Shown here: positions 1-8,925 of the stretch, piece after piece
Layout of the letters: each line of letters opens with the position of its first letter
Numbering within the stretch: position 1 is the stretch's first letter
Source: Streptomyces malaysiense
GTDB lineage: Bacteria > Actinomycetota > Actinomycetes > Streptomycetales > Streptomycetaceae
Assembly (NCBI RefSeq): GCF_000980885.2
Contig: NZ_LBDA02000116.1
Location: 28,108-92,107 of the forward strand
DNA: 64,000 nucleotides
Direction: 5' to 3'
Position numbers and translations under genes: made by a program
The notes under the pieces: generated by a model
Database searches by the model: none
What the model saw: the letters and a program-made list of their open reading frames with translations, nothing else
Told to the model about the DNA's origin: nothing

Positions 1-771
1 GTCCTGGTCGTACTTGATGCCGGACTGGCCGTTGAGGTCGATGTGGAAGAGCTTGCCCGCCCACAGGGCCTGCGCGATGCCGTGCGGGAAGTTCAGGCCG
101 GCCATCTGCTCGTGGCCGACCTCCGGGTTGACGCCGTACAGCTCCGGGCGCTCCAGTCGCTCGATGAAGGCCAGGGCGTGGCCGACGGTGGGCAGCAGGA
201 TGTCACCGCGGGGCTCGTTGGGCTTGGGCTCGATCGCGAAGCGGAGGTCGTAACCCTGGGCGGTGACGTACTCGCCGAGCAGGTCGAACGCCTCCTTCAT
301 GCGGTCGAGGGCGTCACGCACGTCCTTGGCGCCACCGGACTCGGCGCCCTCACGGCCGCCCCAGGCGACGTACGTCCTGGCGCCCAGCTCGGCCGCCAGA
401 TCGATGTTTCGGATCGTCTTGCGCAGCGCGTACCGGCGTACGTCGCGGTCGTTGGCGGTGAAGCCGCCATCCTTGAAGACGGGGTGGGTGAAGAGGTTCG
501 TGGTGGCCATGGGCACCGTCATACCGGTGGCGTCCAGGGCCTGGCGGAACCGCTTGATGTGCGACTCGCGCTCGCTGTCGGAGGACCCGAAGGGGATCAG
601 GTCGTCGTCGTGGAAGGTCACTCCGTAGGCGCCCAGCTCGGCCAGGCGCCGCACCGTCTCGACCGGGTCGAGCGCGGGACGGGTGGCGTCGCCGAACGGG
701 TCCCTTCCCTGCCAGCCGACGGTCCACAGACCGAAGGTGAACCTGTCCTCGGGGGTGGGCTGGAAGCTCAT
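1..771 (-). CDS. xylA: Xylose isomerase, C-terminus beyond window edge
   Basis: Converts D-xylose to D-xylulose in the cytoplasm (and glucose to fructose in vitro), the first step of xylose use. The ATG at 771 follows an AAGGAG ribosome binding site. About 257 codons are present and the frame is open to base 1, so roughly the last third of the usual ~388 residues lies outside. Family signatures are visible: His54 and Asp57 in TFHDDD, the metal-site stretch AIEPKPNEPRGD, NPEVGHEQM, and FHIDLNGQ near the edge. It is transcribed away from xylB, the usual Streptomyces divergent arrangement, but here an IS110 element separates the two genes. The ROK regulator after xylB is the likely controller. 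Confidence 0.97.
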   Translation of the reverse strand, partial: MSFQPTPEDRFTFGLWTVGWQGRDPFGDATRPALDPVETVRRLAELGAYGVTFHDDDLIPFGSSDSERESHIKRFRQALDATGMTVPMATTNLFTHPVFKDGGFTANDRDVRRYALRKTIRNIDLAAELGARTYVAWGGREGAESGGAKDVRDALDRMKEAFDLLGEYVTAQGYDLRFAIEPKPNEPRGDILLPTVGHALAFIERLERPELYGVNPEVGHEQMAGLNFPHGIAQALWAGKLFHIDLNGQSGIKYDQD

Positions 772-811
772 GGCGCGGCTCCTTGTTCCGTACGACTATT
801 TCGTCATGGCC

Positions 812-827
812 GTTTACAAATTAGTAT
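812..827. promoter_or_regulatory. AT-rich element upstream of xylA (putative operator/promoter)
   Basis: GTTTACAAATTAGTAT is a conspicuous AT-rich stretch in very GC-rich DNA, 41 bp upstream of the xylA start. ROK-family repressors of sugar genes commonly bind AT-rich sites, so this may be the xylose-regulator site or a promoter element. A short AT-rich partner (CTAACAACTTAC) remains next to xylB at about 2369-2380, on the other side of the insertion sequence. Assignment is by position and composition only. Confidence 0.35.
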
Positions 828-973
828 GCGACCACGCCTCTGGGAAGAGACAAGGTGTCTTCGACCACAAGGCGTCTTCGACAGATGCCTTCCACGGGCC
901 CCTCGGGATGTCCCCGGGAGCGCCCCACAGCACATCCCGCTGAGCCGCGGAAGAGGGAGTCTCAATGACGAAG

Positions 974-2176
974 TCAAGCCGCTCGCGCGACCGGCGGGGC
1001 GGAGGTGAAGACCCGGTTGTCGCGCAGCAGCGCCCAGAGGACGCTCGCCCGGCGGCGAGCAAGGGCGATGACGGCCTGGACGTGCTTGAGCCCTTCGCCA
1101 CGCTTCTTGAGGTAGAAGTCCCGGTTCGGTCCCTCGCGCATCATGCTGGTCTGCGCGGACATGCAGAACACCCGCCGCAGGCGGCGGCTGTAGCGCTTGG
1201 GCCGGTGGAGGTTGCCGGTTCGGCGGCCGGAGTCGCGCGTGACGGGCACCAGCCCGGCCGCGGAGGTGAGGTGGCCGGCGTCCGCGTAGGCCACGAGATC
1301 GCCTGCCGCGACGATGAACTCGGCTCCGAGGATGGGGCCCATGCCGGGCAGGGATTCGATGATCTCTGCTTGCGGATGGGTCCGGAACGTCTCGCTGGTC
1401 TGCTTGCCAATGCGCTTGAGCCGGTCGTCCAGGGCCAGGATCTGCTCGGCGAGACCGGCCACGATCTGCGCGGCGACATCCTCGCCGGGCAGAGCGGTCT
1501 GCTGGGCCTGAGCTGCCTCCAGGGCGGCGGCCGCGACCTCGTCGGCACCGCGCACGCCCCGGTTGGCGAGCCAGGCGGTCAGCCGCGACCGACCACGGCG
1601 GCGTATCGCGGCCGGCGTCTGGTAGCCCGTCAGCAACACCAGGGCGCCCTTGTGCGAGCTGTAGTCGAAGGCCCGTTCCAGCGCGGGAAAGACGCCGGTC
1701 AGCACGTCGCGGAGTCGGTTGATCATCCGCACCCGGTCCGCCACCAGGTCGGACCGGTGAGCAGTCAGGAGCGCAAGGTCCGCGGCCAGCTGGGCAGGCA
1801 CGTCGACCGTGGTGGAGTCCGTGCGGTGGCGGGCGGTTTCGGCGATGACATAGGCGTCGCGGGCGTCGGTCTTCGCCTCGCCCCGGTAAGCGCCCGACAT
1901 GCGGTTGACCGTGCGGCCCGGCACGTAGACGGCCTGCTGGCCGTGGGCTGCGAGCAACGCCAGCAGCAGCGCAGAGGACGTCCCGCAGATGTCCACCGCC
2001 CAGTGGACCTCGTCCGCCAGGTCGAGGATCTCGCCGAGCGCGGTCAGGATCGCCGATTCGTCGTTGTCGATCTTCTTCGACCACAGGGTCGCGCCGGTCT
2101 CGTCGACCACCGCCGCCCAGTGATGGCCCTTGCCCGCGTCCACACCGGCCCAGGCCTGGGCCCGTCGCTCGCTCAC
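974..2176 (-). CDS. IS110-family transposase (DEDD recombinase)
   Basis: A 400-residue recombinase with an N-terminal RuvC-like DEDD domain (AGVDAGKGHHW, then VDICGTSS, then DARDAYVIAE) and a C-terminal Transposase_20 region (LPGMGPILGAEFI, TSAAGLVP) that carries the catalytic serine in this family. The GTG at 2176 is chosen because GAGGAGGGGC lies just upstream and the family begins shortly before the first Asp; longer in-frame extensions reach 2272 but have no such site. The gene looks intact, with no internal stop and full family length, so the element may still be active. It lies in the xylA-xylB promoter region on the xylA strand. Confidence 0.93.
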   Translation of the reverse strand: MSERRAQAWAGVDAGKGHHWAAVVDETGATLWSKKIDNDESAILTALGEILDLADEVHWAVDICGTSSALLLALLAAHGQQAVYVPGRTVNRMSGAYRGEAKTDARDAYVIAETARHRTDSTTVDVPAQLAADLALLTAHRSDLVADRVRMINRLRDVLTGVFPALERAFDYSSHKGALVLLTGYQTPAAIRRRGRSRLTAWLANRGVRGADEVAAAALEAAQAQQTALPGEDVAAQIVAGLAEQILALDDRLKRIGKQTSETFRTHPQAEIIESLPGMGPILGAEFIVAAGDLVAYADAGHLTSAAGLVPVTRDSGRRTGNLHRPKRYSRRLRRVFCMSAQTSMMREGPNRDFYLKKRGEGLKHVQAVIALARRRASVLWALLRDNRVFTSAPPVARAA

Positions 2177-2345
2177 TCGCCCCTCCTCGTTCCGCACAGC
2201 ATGCCGTCGGCCCGAGGAACACCCCGCTGTCATCTCCGTAAACAGCGACCGCACAAGGCGCGCACATCTCAATCAGCAGCCAGGGCGCCCCGGAGAGCCG
2301 GACGGCCACTCCTTCGGAGCCACGACTGGCAAGACCCCATCAGCC
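2177..2345 (-). ncRNA. Candidate IS110 bridge RNA region (non-coding end)
   Basis: This is the ~170-nt non-coding stretch immediately 5' of the IS110 recombinase, where IS110-subgroup elements such as IS621 encode the bridge RNA that pairs with target and donor DNA. Read on the minus strand it can form short stem-loops: CTCC-GAA-GGAG near 2310 and CGCTGT-N11-ACAGCG near 2230-2252. I cannot define the guide loops or the RNA ends by eye. The call rests on position and family knowledge. Confidence 0.3.
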
Positions 2346-2389
2346 ACATCCGGCCCTCCCGGGCCGCCTAACAACTTACGGAGAACCCC

Positions 2390-3835
2390 ATGTCAGCAGC
2401 GGAGGGTCCGCTCGTCGTCGGCGTGGACACGTCCACCCAGTCCACGAAGGCCCTGGTCGTCGACGCGGCCACCGGGGAGGTGGTGGCGAGCGGCCAGGCG
2501 CCGCACACCGTCACCACCGGAACGGGCCGGGAGAGCGATCCGCGCCAGTGGTGGGATGCCCTGTGCGAGGCGCTGCGCCAGTGCGGTGACGCGGCGCACG
2601 AGGCGGCCGCGATCTCGGTCGGCGGCCAGCAGCACGGCCTGGTCACGCTGGACGAGCACGGTGAGCCGGTGCGTCCGGCGCTGCTCTGGAACGATGTCCG
2701 CTCCGCGCCGCAGGCCCGCCGGCTGGTTGCGGAGCTGGGTGGCCCGAACGCCTGGGCCGAGCGCACCGGAAGCGTGCCCGGAGCGTCGTTCACGGCGGCC
2801 AAGTGGGCATGGCTCGTCGAGCAGGAACCGGAGGCGGCGCGTGCGACCAGGGCCGTACGGCTTCCCCACGACTACCTCACCGAGCGCCTGACCGGGCAGG
2901 CCGTCACCGATCGCGGCGATGCCTCCGGCACCGGCTGGTGGGCGTCCGGCACGGAGCGGTACGACGAGGAGACCCTGGCGCACCTCGGGCTCGACCCGGC
3001 GCTGCTGCCCCGGGTGGTGCGTCCGGGCGAGGTGGCGGGCACGGTACGTGACGGCCATGGACTGCCGTTCTCCAAGGGCACGTTGGTGGCCCCCGGCACC
3101 GGTGACAACGCGGCGGCCGCGCTGGGCCTCGGGCTGCTGCCCGGCACCCCCGTGCTGAGCCTGGGCACCTCCGGCACGGTCTACGCCGTCTCCAGGCACC
3201 GCCCGGCCGATCCCACCGGCACAGTCGCCGGTTTCGCGGACGCTCGCGGCGACTGGCTGCCGCTGGCCTGCACCCTGAACTGCACGCTCGCAGTCGACCG
3301 CGTCGCGACCCTGCTGGGCCTGGACCGCGAGGCCGTGGCACCCGGCGGCTCGGTGACGCTCCTGCCGTTCCTGGACGGCGAACGCACCCCCAACCTGCCG
3401 AACGCTTCCGGGCTGCTGCACGGGCTGCGCCACGACACAACACCGGGCCAGCTGCTCCAGGCGGCGTACGACGGTGCCGTGCACTCGCTGCTCGGCGCGC
3501 TCGACCTGGTCCTCGACGAGGACGCGGACCGCGACAGCCCCTTGCTGCTGATCGGCGGCGGCGCGCGGGGCCACGCCTGGCAGCAGACCGTACGACGGCT
3601 GTCCGGGCGGCCGGTCAGGATCCCCGCGGCGAAGGAGCTGGTCGCCCTGGGAGCCGCGGCCCAGGCGGCCGGACTACTGACCGGCGAGGATGCGGCCGCG
3701 GTGGCCCGCCGCTGGAACACCGCGGCGGGACCGGTGCTGGAGCCCGTGTCCCGGGACGAGGAGACGCTGGCCCGGATCGGCGGGGTACTCTCCGACGCGG
3801 CCCCGCTGCTGGAGCGGGGCACGGAAAACCGCTGA
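2390..3835 (+). CDS. xylB: Xylulokinase
   Basis: Phosphorylates D-xylulose to xylulose 5-phosphate for the pentose phosphate pathway. The 481 residues match the FGGY-kinase family length. DTSTQSTK (residues 13-20) is the N-terminal phosphate-binding loop, Asp239 in GTGDNAAAALG is the expected catalytic base, and GGGARGHAWQQ near residue 390 is the C-terminal FGGY motif. The ATG has GGAG 8 nt upstream. It is followed 39 bp later by the ROK regulator in the same direction. IS110 insertion has moved it about 1.6 kb from xylA, so its promoter may be altered or supplied by the element. Confidence 0.97.
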   Translation: MSAAEGPLVVGVDTSTQSTKALVVDAATGEVVASGQAPHTVTTGTGRESDPRQWWDALCEALRQCGDAAHEAAAISVGGQQHGLVTLDEHGEPVRPALLWNDVRSAPQARRLVAELGGPNAWAERTGSVPGASFTAAKWAWLVEQEPEAARATRAVRLPHDYLTERLTGQAVTDRGDASGTGWWASGTERYDEETLAHLGLDPALLPRVVRPGEVAGTVRDGHGLPFSKGTLVAPGTGDNAAAALGLGLLPGTPVLSLGTSGTVYAVSRHRPADPTGTVAGFADARGDWLPLACTLNCTLAVDRVATLLGLDREAVAPGGSVTLLPFLDGERTPNLPNASGLLHGLRHDTTPGQLLQAAYDGAVHSLLGALDLVLDEDADRDSPLLLIGGGARGHAWQQTVRRLSGRPVRIPAAKELVALGAAAQAAGLLTGEDAAAVARRWNTAAGPVLEPVSRDEETLARIGGVLSDAAPLLERGTENR

Positions 3836-3874
3836 GCCGCGCCACCGGGCCCTGGAACGAGGATTGACGCAGCC

Positions 3875-5083
3875 ATGACCGTACCGCTGCACGAGGCCCG
3901 ACCCGCCGGGGTCGGCCGGGCTCTGCCGGACACGCAGCAGGGCATGCGCCGGCGCAATCTCGCGCGAGTGCTGCACGCGGTCAGTGCCGAGGGTTCGCTC
4001 TCCAGGGCCGCGGTGGCCTCGCGCATCGGCCTGACCCGGGCCGCGGTGTCGACCCTGGTGGACGAGTTGATCCGCTGGGGGCTACTGGAGGAACTGGGCC
4101 CCGAACGGCCGGGGCGCGTGGGCCGGCCCGGGTCGGCGCTGGCGGTGAACGGCCGCGGCCCGGCCGGGATCGGCGCCGAGATCGGCGTCGATCACCTCGC
4201 GGTGTGCGCGGTCGACATGCGTGGCGCGGTCCGCGCGCGGGCCGTGCGCCGGGGCGCCAACCGCGGTCGGGCGCCCGAGCCGGTGATCGCGGAGTTGGCG
4301 GCACTGGTCAGCCAGGTGGTCGCCGAGGCGGAGCGGGAGGAGTTGTGGCCCGCCGGGCTCGCGGTCGCCGTTCCCGGACTGGTGGCACGGGACAGTCGCA
4401 CCGTCGTGCGCGCCCCCAACCTCGAATGGCGCGACACGGACCTCGGTGGCCTGCTGCCCGGCGATTGGCCGCTCACCGTGGACAACGAGGCCAACTTCGG
4501 TGCCCTGGCCGAGCTGTGGCTCGGTGCCGGCACGCCGCGCGAGTTCCTGCACGTGTCGGCCGAGATCGGCATCGGCGCGGCGATCGTCGTGGACGGGCGG
4601 TTGCTACGCGGGACCCGGGGTTTCGCGGGCGAGTTGGGCCATGTGCCCGTGCGACCGGACGGACCGCCCTGCGCCTGCGGCGGGCGTGGCTGTCTGGAGC
4701 AGTTCGCGGGCCAGGAGGCGGTGCTGCGCGCGGCCGGGCTCCAGCCGCGCGAGGATCTCGTCGGCCTGCTCGCGGAGCACGCCGAGAAGGGCGAGGAAGG
4801 GGTGCGGGAGGCGCTGCGCGACGCGGGCACGGCGCTCGGAATCGCGCTGACCGGCGCGGTGAACCTGCTCGACCCCGAGACGGTGGTCCTGGGCGGCGCC
4901 CTGGCGGGGCTGTCGCCCTGGCTGCTGCCGTCGCTGGAGGCGGAGCTGAGGGGCCGCACGACGGGCCCGGCCTGTCCGGTGGCGGTGTCCCCGCTCGGCC
5001 CCGAGGGTCCGCTGCTGGGCGCGGCGCACTCCGTGGTCCGTGCCGTGCTGGACGATCCGGCCTCGGTGGCCACACGATCCTGA
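3875..5083 (+). CDS. xylR: ROK-family transcriptional regulator of the xylose genes
   Basis: A 402-residue repressor-type ROK protein. A winged helix-turn-helix occupies residues 28-75 (SRAAVASRIGLTRAAVSTLVDEL), followed by a sugar-kinase-like domain. The ROK zinc motif CACGGRGCLEQ (Cys266, Cys268, Cys273) and the preceding GELGH are intact. ROK regulators of this type bind xylose or a related sugar and control xyl genes. Being the next gene after xylB and on the same strand supports this role. The ATG at 3875 is used; its ribosome binding site (ACGAGG, about 14 nt upstream) is weak. Glucose or another sugar as ligand cannot be excluded. Confidence 0.85.
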   Translation: MTVPLHEARPAGVGRALPDTQQGMRRRNLARVLHAVSAEGSLSRAAVASRIGLTRAAVSTLVDELIRWGLLEELGPERPGRVGRPGSALAVNGRGPAGIGAEIGVDHLAVCAVDMRGAVRARAVRRGANRGRAPEPVIAELAALVSQVVAEAEREELWPAGLAVAVPGLVARDSRTVVRAPNLEWRDTDLGGLLPGDWPLTVDNEANFGALAELWLGAGTPREFLHVSAEIGIGAAIVVDGRLLRGTRGFAGELGHVPVRPDGPPCACGGRGCLEQFAGQEAVLRAAGLQPREDLVGLLAEHAEKGEEGVREALRDAGTALGIALTGAVNLLDPETVVLGGALAGLSPWLLPSLEAELRGRTTGPACPVAVSPLGPEGPLLGAAHSVVRAVLDDPASVATRS

Positions 5084-5384
5084 CGTCTCGTCGAACGCCC
5101 GCGGACGGCGTCGGCCGGCCGCGGTGCGGACGTGTCCGTCGCGGGCTCCGGCGCGGCCGCCCGGCCCCCGCGCACTCTCATCGCCCGAATGAGTGGCGAA
5201 GATATCCACAGGCTTCGGCTTGTCCACGGACCCGTGGCGCACCCTTCTGCCGGGCCCGCCCGCGCCGTAACGTGAATCGCACGAGGCACGCGCTGCCGAA
5301 GTGTCAGAACCGGCGTGGGCCTCGCGATTCGAGCGGTATTCACCCGGATCGGGCGGCGCCGGACGGACAGACATCGGGGGACGC
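5084..5384. other. Intergenic region between ROK regulator and permease
   Basis: About 300 bp with no convincing gene. TATCCACAGG lies near 5201-5210 and resembles half of a DnaA box, probably by chance. The promoter of the downstream permease-acetamidase genes is expected here but I cannot place it. Confidence 0.3.
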
Positions 5385-6869
5385 ATGCGCGAGGAGGCCA
5401 CCGGGACTTTGCGGCGCGACGCCATCGGGCTGCGCGAGGTCCTGTTCCAGAGTGTCACGGCGATGGCGCCGGCCGCCGCGGTGGCCGCGTCCATCCCGGC
5501 CGGCGCGGCCTTCGCGGGCGGCAGCCTGCCACTGGCCGTGCTGGTCGCCCTGGTGGCCTGCCTGTTCACCGCCTCCTGCGTCGCCGAACTGGCACGGGAG
5601 CTGCCCGCCGCCGGCTCGGTCGCCACCTACGCGGCACGGGGGCTGCATCCGGCCGTCGGCTTCCTCGTCGGCTGGGGTTACGTCTTCGCGGAGATGCTGG
5701 TCCCGCCGCTGCTGCTCCTGCAACTGGGCTTCACGGTGGCGGGGACCTTGCACGACGAGCGGCCCTGGTACCCCGCGGACCTGTGGTGGCCGTACTCCTT
5801 GGCGGGAGCCGCCGTCATCGCCGTCGCCGGATACCTGGGCGTGCGTGCCTCGGCTCGCTTCGGCACCGTCCTCGGAGTCTTCGAGGTCCTGGTCTTCCTG
5901 GGGTTCGCCGCACTGCTGATCGTCAGCGCCGGCGGCGCCAACACCCTCTCCGTCTTCGGCACTTCGCATACCGTCACGGGCCGCTCCGGGATCGGCGGGG
6001 TGTTCGCGGGATCCGTGTACACCGTGCTGGCCTTCGCCGGGTTCGAGGCGGCGGCACCGCTCGCGGAGGAGACTCGCGAGCCCCGGCGGACCATGCGTCG
6101 CGCGGTGCTGGGCGCGGCCCTGGGCATCGGTCTGTTCTACGTCGTCACCACCTACGCGATGACCGTCTACGTCGGACCGGACCGGTTCGCCGGGTTCGGC
6201 GCTTCGGGCAGCGCGTCCTGGGAAGGCGTGGCGCGGGCCTCCTTCGGATTCTTCTGGGTGCTGCTCTTCCTCGCGGTGGTGAACTCCACGATCGCCAACG
6301 CCAACGCGTGCGCCAGCGTGTCGACCCGCACCGCCTTCGCCCTGGCCCGCGTGAGGGTCCTGCCCGGGGTGCTCGCCACGCTCCATCCCCGCCACCGCTC
6401 CCCCGTGGCGGGCATCGTGGTGCAGACCGTCGTGGCCGTCGCCGCCGTGCTGGGTCTCGGCCTCGGCTACGGCCCGGAGACCGCGTTCCTGCTCCTCGCC
6501 ACGGTGATCGTCACGGTCGTCATCGGCGTCTACATCGTGGTGAACCTCGCGTGCGCCGGCCACTTCGTACGGGCCGGCGGCAGTTCCCTCAAGCCGGTAC
6601 GGCACCTGCTGTTCCCGGTGCTGGGTGTCGCCGCCTTCGTGTCGGCACTGCTGACGGCGGCCGGGCTTCCGGTGTTCGATTTCGTGACCGAGCTGACGGC
6701 TCCGGTGTCCTACGCGGGTCCCGTCGTCGGCGTCTGGATGGCGGCGGGCGTGCTGGCGCTGCTGGTCCTGGCCCGGCGTCACCCCGAGCGCATAGCGGAG
6801 ACCTCGCGGGTGCACATCGAGGAGGACGCCACAGCCGGCCCACGGCAGGACGGCAGCATCGTCCGCTGA
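5385..6869 (+). CDS. APC-superfamily amino acid/amine permease
   Basis: An integral membrane transporter of 494 residues with about twelve hydrophobic segments. The N-terminal signature LREVLFQSVTAMAPAAAVAAS and the stretch FAGFEAAAPLAEETREPRRTM (helix 6-loop region) are typical of APC permeases. The ATG at 5385 is preceded by ATCGGGGGAC; an in-frame ATG at 5301 lacks a good site. It precedes an acetamidase/formamidase by 158 bp on the same strand, so the pair may import and hydrolyse an amide or amine nitrogen source. The substrate is not predictable from sequence. Confidence 0.9.
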   Translation: MREEATGTLRRDAIGLREVLFQSVTAMAPAAAVAASIPAGAAFAGGSLPLAVLVALVACLFTASCVAELARELPAAGSVATYAARGLHPAVGFLVGWGYVFAEMLVPPLLLLQLGFTVAGTLHDERPWYPADLWWPYSLAGAAVIAVAGYLGVRASARFGTVLGVFEVLVFLGFAALLIVSAGGANTLSVFGTSHTVTGRSGIGGVFAGSVYTVLAFAGFEAAAPLAEETREPRRTMRRAVLGAALGIGLFYVVTTYAMTVYVGPDRFAGFGASGSASWEGVARASFGFFWVLLFLAVVNSTIANANACASVSTRTAFALARVRVLPGVLATLHPRHRSPVAGIVVQTVVAVAAVLGLGLGYGPETAFLLLATVIVTVVIGVYIVVNLACAGHFVRAGGSSLKPVRHLLFPVLGVAAFVSALLTAAGLPVFDFVTELTAPVSYAGPVVGVWMAAGVLALLVLARRHPERIAETSRVHIEEDATAGPRQDGSIVR

Positions 6870-7027
6870 CCGGTCGTCCCGCCGGCACCGCGCCGTACGG
6901 CCGGCCGGCCGGACGACCGATGGTCGCCGCTCGCGTCCGCCGCGCATCACGCCGCGTCCGCCGCCCGGCGGCCCGCCCCCCTCCTCGCCCCCTACGACCC
7001 AGCCCACCAGAAGGGACCCACGAAACC

Positions 7028-8041
7028 ATGACCGACCCCCGGATCCTCACCGTGCGACCGGAGCCGGACGAGTACGCCTGGACGTTCGGCGGAGCGGCAC
7101 CCGTGGCCCGTGTCGCGCCGGGCACGGTACTCGACCTGTTCACGGAGGACTGCTTCGCCGGCCGGGTCCGCTCCGAGAAGGACCTCGTGTCCGAGGTCTG
7201 CGCCTTCCCGTTCCTCAACCCCCAGACCGGCCCCTTCCACGTCGAGGGTGCGGAACCCGGCGACACGGTGGCCGTGCACTTCGTGTCGATCGAACCGGCC
7301 CGCGACTGGGCGGCGTCCACGACGGTCCCCCTGTTCGGGGCGCTCACCTCCACCCACGCCACCGCCTCGCTCCAGCCACCGCTGCCGGAGCGGGTCTGGA
7401 TCTGGGAGCTGGACCGTGCGCGGCGCACCGCCCTCTTCCGGGCGCGGGACAACGAGTTCGAGAGGGAACTGCCCCTGGAGCCGATGCACGGCACCGTGGG
7501 CGTGGCGCCGGCCAACCTGGAGGTCCGTTCCGCGCTGGTCCCGGACGCGCACGGCGGCAACATGGACACGCCCGAGATGCGCGCCGGGGTCACCTGCTAC
7601 CTCGGGGTCAACGTGGAGGGCGCCCTGCTCAGCCTCGGCGACGGGCACGCCCGTCAGGGCGAGGGCGAGACCTGCGGGGTGGCGGTGGAGTGCGCGATGA
7701 ACACCGTGGTGATCGTGGACCTCCTCAAGGGTGTCGCGACTCCGTGGCCCCGGCTGGAGTCGGACACGCACATCGCCTCGACCGGCTCCGCGCGCCCGTT
7801 GGAGGACGCGTTCCGGATATCGCAGGCAGACCTGGTGCGCTGGCTGGTGAGCGACTACGGGTTCAGCGAACTGGACGCTTACCAGTTCGCCACCCAGACC
7901 GTCGAGTCGCCACTGGCGAACGTGTGCGACACGAACTACACGTGCGTGGCCAAGCTGCGCAAGGAGTGGCTGCCCGCGCGGGAGACCTACCGCGGTGTGC
8001 ACGCGCGGCTCCGGGAGGCCGCTCGGGCTCTGCGCGACTGA
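7028..8041 (+). CDS. Acetamidase/formamidase family protein
   Basis: A 337-residue member of the FmdA/AmdA family, which hydrolyses formamide, acetamide or related short amides to ammonia and a carboxylate. Family features are MHGTVGVAP, the HGGNMDTPEMRAG segment, and the metal-binding loop LSLGDGHARQGEGETCG. Length is close to the family norm. The start ATG follows a purine-rich AGAAGGGA site at 7010-7017. The upstream permease and downstream secreted amidase suggest a nitrogen-scavenging neighbourhood, though co-transcription with the amidase is uncertain across 179 bp. Confidence 0.9.
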   Translation: MTDPRILTVRPEPDEYAWTFGGAAPVARVAPGTVLDLFTEDCFAGRVRSEKDLVSEVCAFPFLNPQTGPFHVEGAEPGDTVAVHFVSIEPARDWAASTTVPLFGALTSTHATASLQPPLPERVWIWELDRARRTALFRARDNEFERELPLEPMHGTVGVAPANLEVRSALVPDAHGGNMDTPEMRAGVTCYLGVNVEGALLSLGDGHARQGEGETCGVAVECAMNTVVIVDLLKGVATPWPRLESDTHIASTGSARPLEDAFRISQADLVRWLVSDYGFSELDAYQFATQTVESPLANVCDTNYTCVAKLRKEWLPARETYRGVHARLREAARALRD

Positions 8042-8220
8042 CGGCAGGCCACGGAGACGGCACGCACAACCGCCTGATCGCTCACCCCCGCACACCCCGG
8101 TGCCCCACTGCCGTCCTCTTCGTCCCTCCCCCACCCGAGCCCCCATTCCGAAGAGCGCAAGCACCATCACCCGCGCTCCCGTCACTCCCCGACTCCCTTA
8201 CTCCAGAAAGGCATCCGACG

Positions 8221-8823
8221 ATGGACATGGACCGGGAAAGACCTCGTCCGAGCAGACGATGGCTCCTGAAGGGTGCGGCGCTCGCCGCCGTTCCCTACGC
8301 ACTGCTTCCCGAACCCCGAGCCGGTGCGAGCGGTTCCGTCGACTACCCGCCCGCCGAGTGGACGCCCGCCAGCACCTCCAACTACACGGGCTCCGACCGG
8401 CCCGGCAGCTACGCGATCGACCGGGTCGTCATCCATGTGACCCAGGAGACGTACGCCGACACCCTGGAGATCTTCCAGGACCCGGCGAAGCAGGTGACCG
8501 CGCACTACGTGGTGCGGTCGGCGGACGGGCACATCGCCCAGTGCGTGCGCGAGAGCGACATCGCCTGGCACGCGGGCAACTGGAGCTACAACACCCGCAG
8601 CGTCGGCATCGAGCACGAGGGCTGGGTGGACCGGCCCTCCTACTTCACCGATGCCCTCTACGAGCAGTCGGCGAAGCTCACGGCGTCCATCTGCGACAGA
8701 TACGGCATCCCCAAGGACAGGGAGCACATCATCGGCCACTACCAGGTGCCCGGTACCGACCACACCGATCCCGGTCCCGGCTGGGACTGGGTCCGTTACA
8801 TCAGACTCGTCAACTTCGCCTAG
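8221..8823 (+). CDS. Secreted N-acetylmuramoyl-L-alanine amidase (Amidase_2, Tat signal)
   Basis: A 200-residue cell-wall hydrolase cleaving the amide bond between N-acetylmuramic acid and the stem peptide. The N-terminus carries a twin-arginine signal (SRRWLLKGAALAAVPYA, residues 11-27), so it is exported folded by Tat. The T7-lysozyme-like zinc ligands fit His72 (VVIHVTQET), His181 and Asp183 (GTDHTDPG), with Glu131 in GIEHEGW. GHYQVPG is a strong Amidase_2 motif. It is short, with no separate cell-wall-binding domain. Confidence 0.93.
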   Translation: MDMDRERPRPSRRWLLKGAALAAVPYALLPEPRAGASGSVDYPPAEWTPASTSNYTGSDRPGSYAIDRVVIHVTQETYADTLEIFQDPAKQVTAHYVVRSADGHIAQCVRESDIAWHAGNWSYNTRSVGIEHEGWVDRPSYFTDALYEQSAKLTASICDRYGIPKDREHIIGHYQVPGTDHTDPGPGWDWVRYIRLVNFA

Positions 8824-8925
8824 CACAGATCCCGAACCGGCGTCGCACCGGTTGTCTGTGCGGACACGGCACGTGACGATGGTCCCAGCCGGATCATCGC
8901 CCCAACACCGTCCGGGGAGGCCGAG

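Larger units (their letters stand above)
832..2365 (-). mobile_element. IS110-family insertion sequence between xylA and xylB (ends approximate)
   Basis: One transposase gene of about 1.2 kb lies in what should be a short divergent xylA-xylB spacer. IS110 elements move through a circular intermediate, usually lack clear terminal inverted repeats and make little or no target duplication, and none is seen here. The ends are therefore estimated from the flanking promoter-like DNA. The larger non-coding end (2177 to about 2345) lies 5' of the transposase, as in the IS110 subgroup whose 5' end encodes a bridge RNA. Confidence 0.6.

Noticed and set aside
5201..5210. TATCCACAGG as a DnaA box or replication origin
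   Set aside because: Single partial match with no cluster of boxes or dnaA/dnaN nearby.
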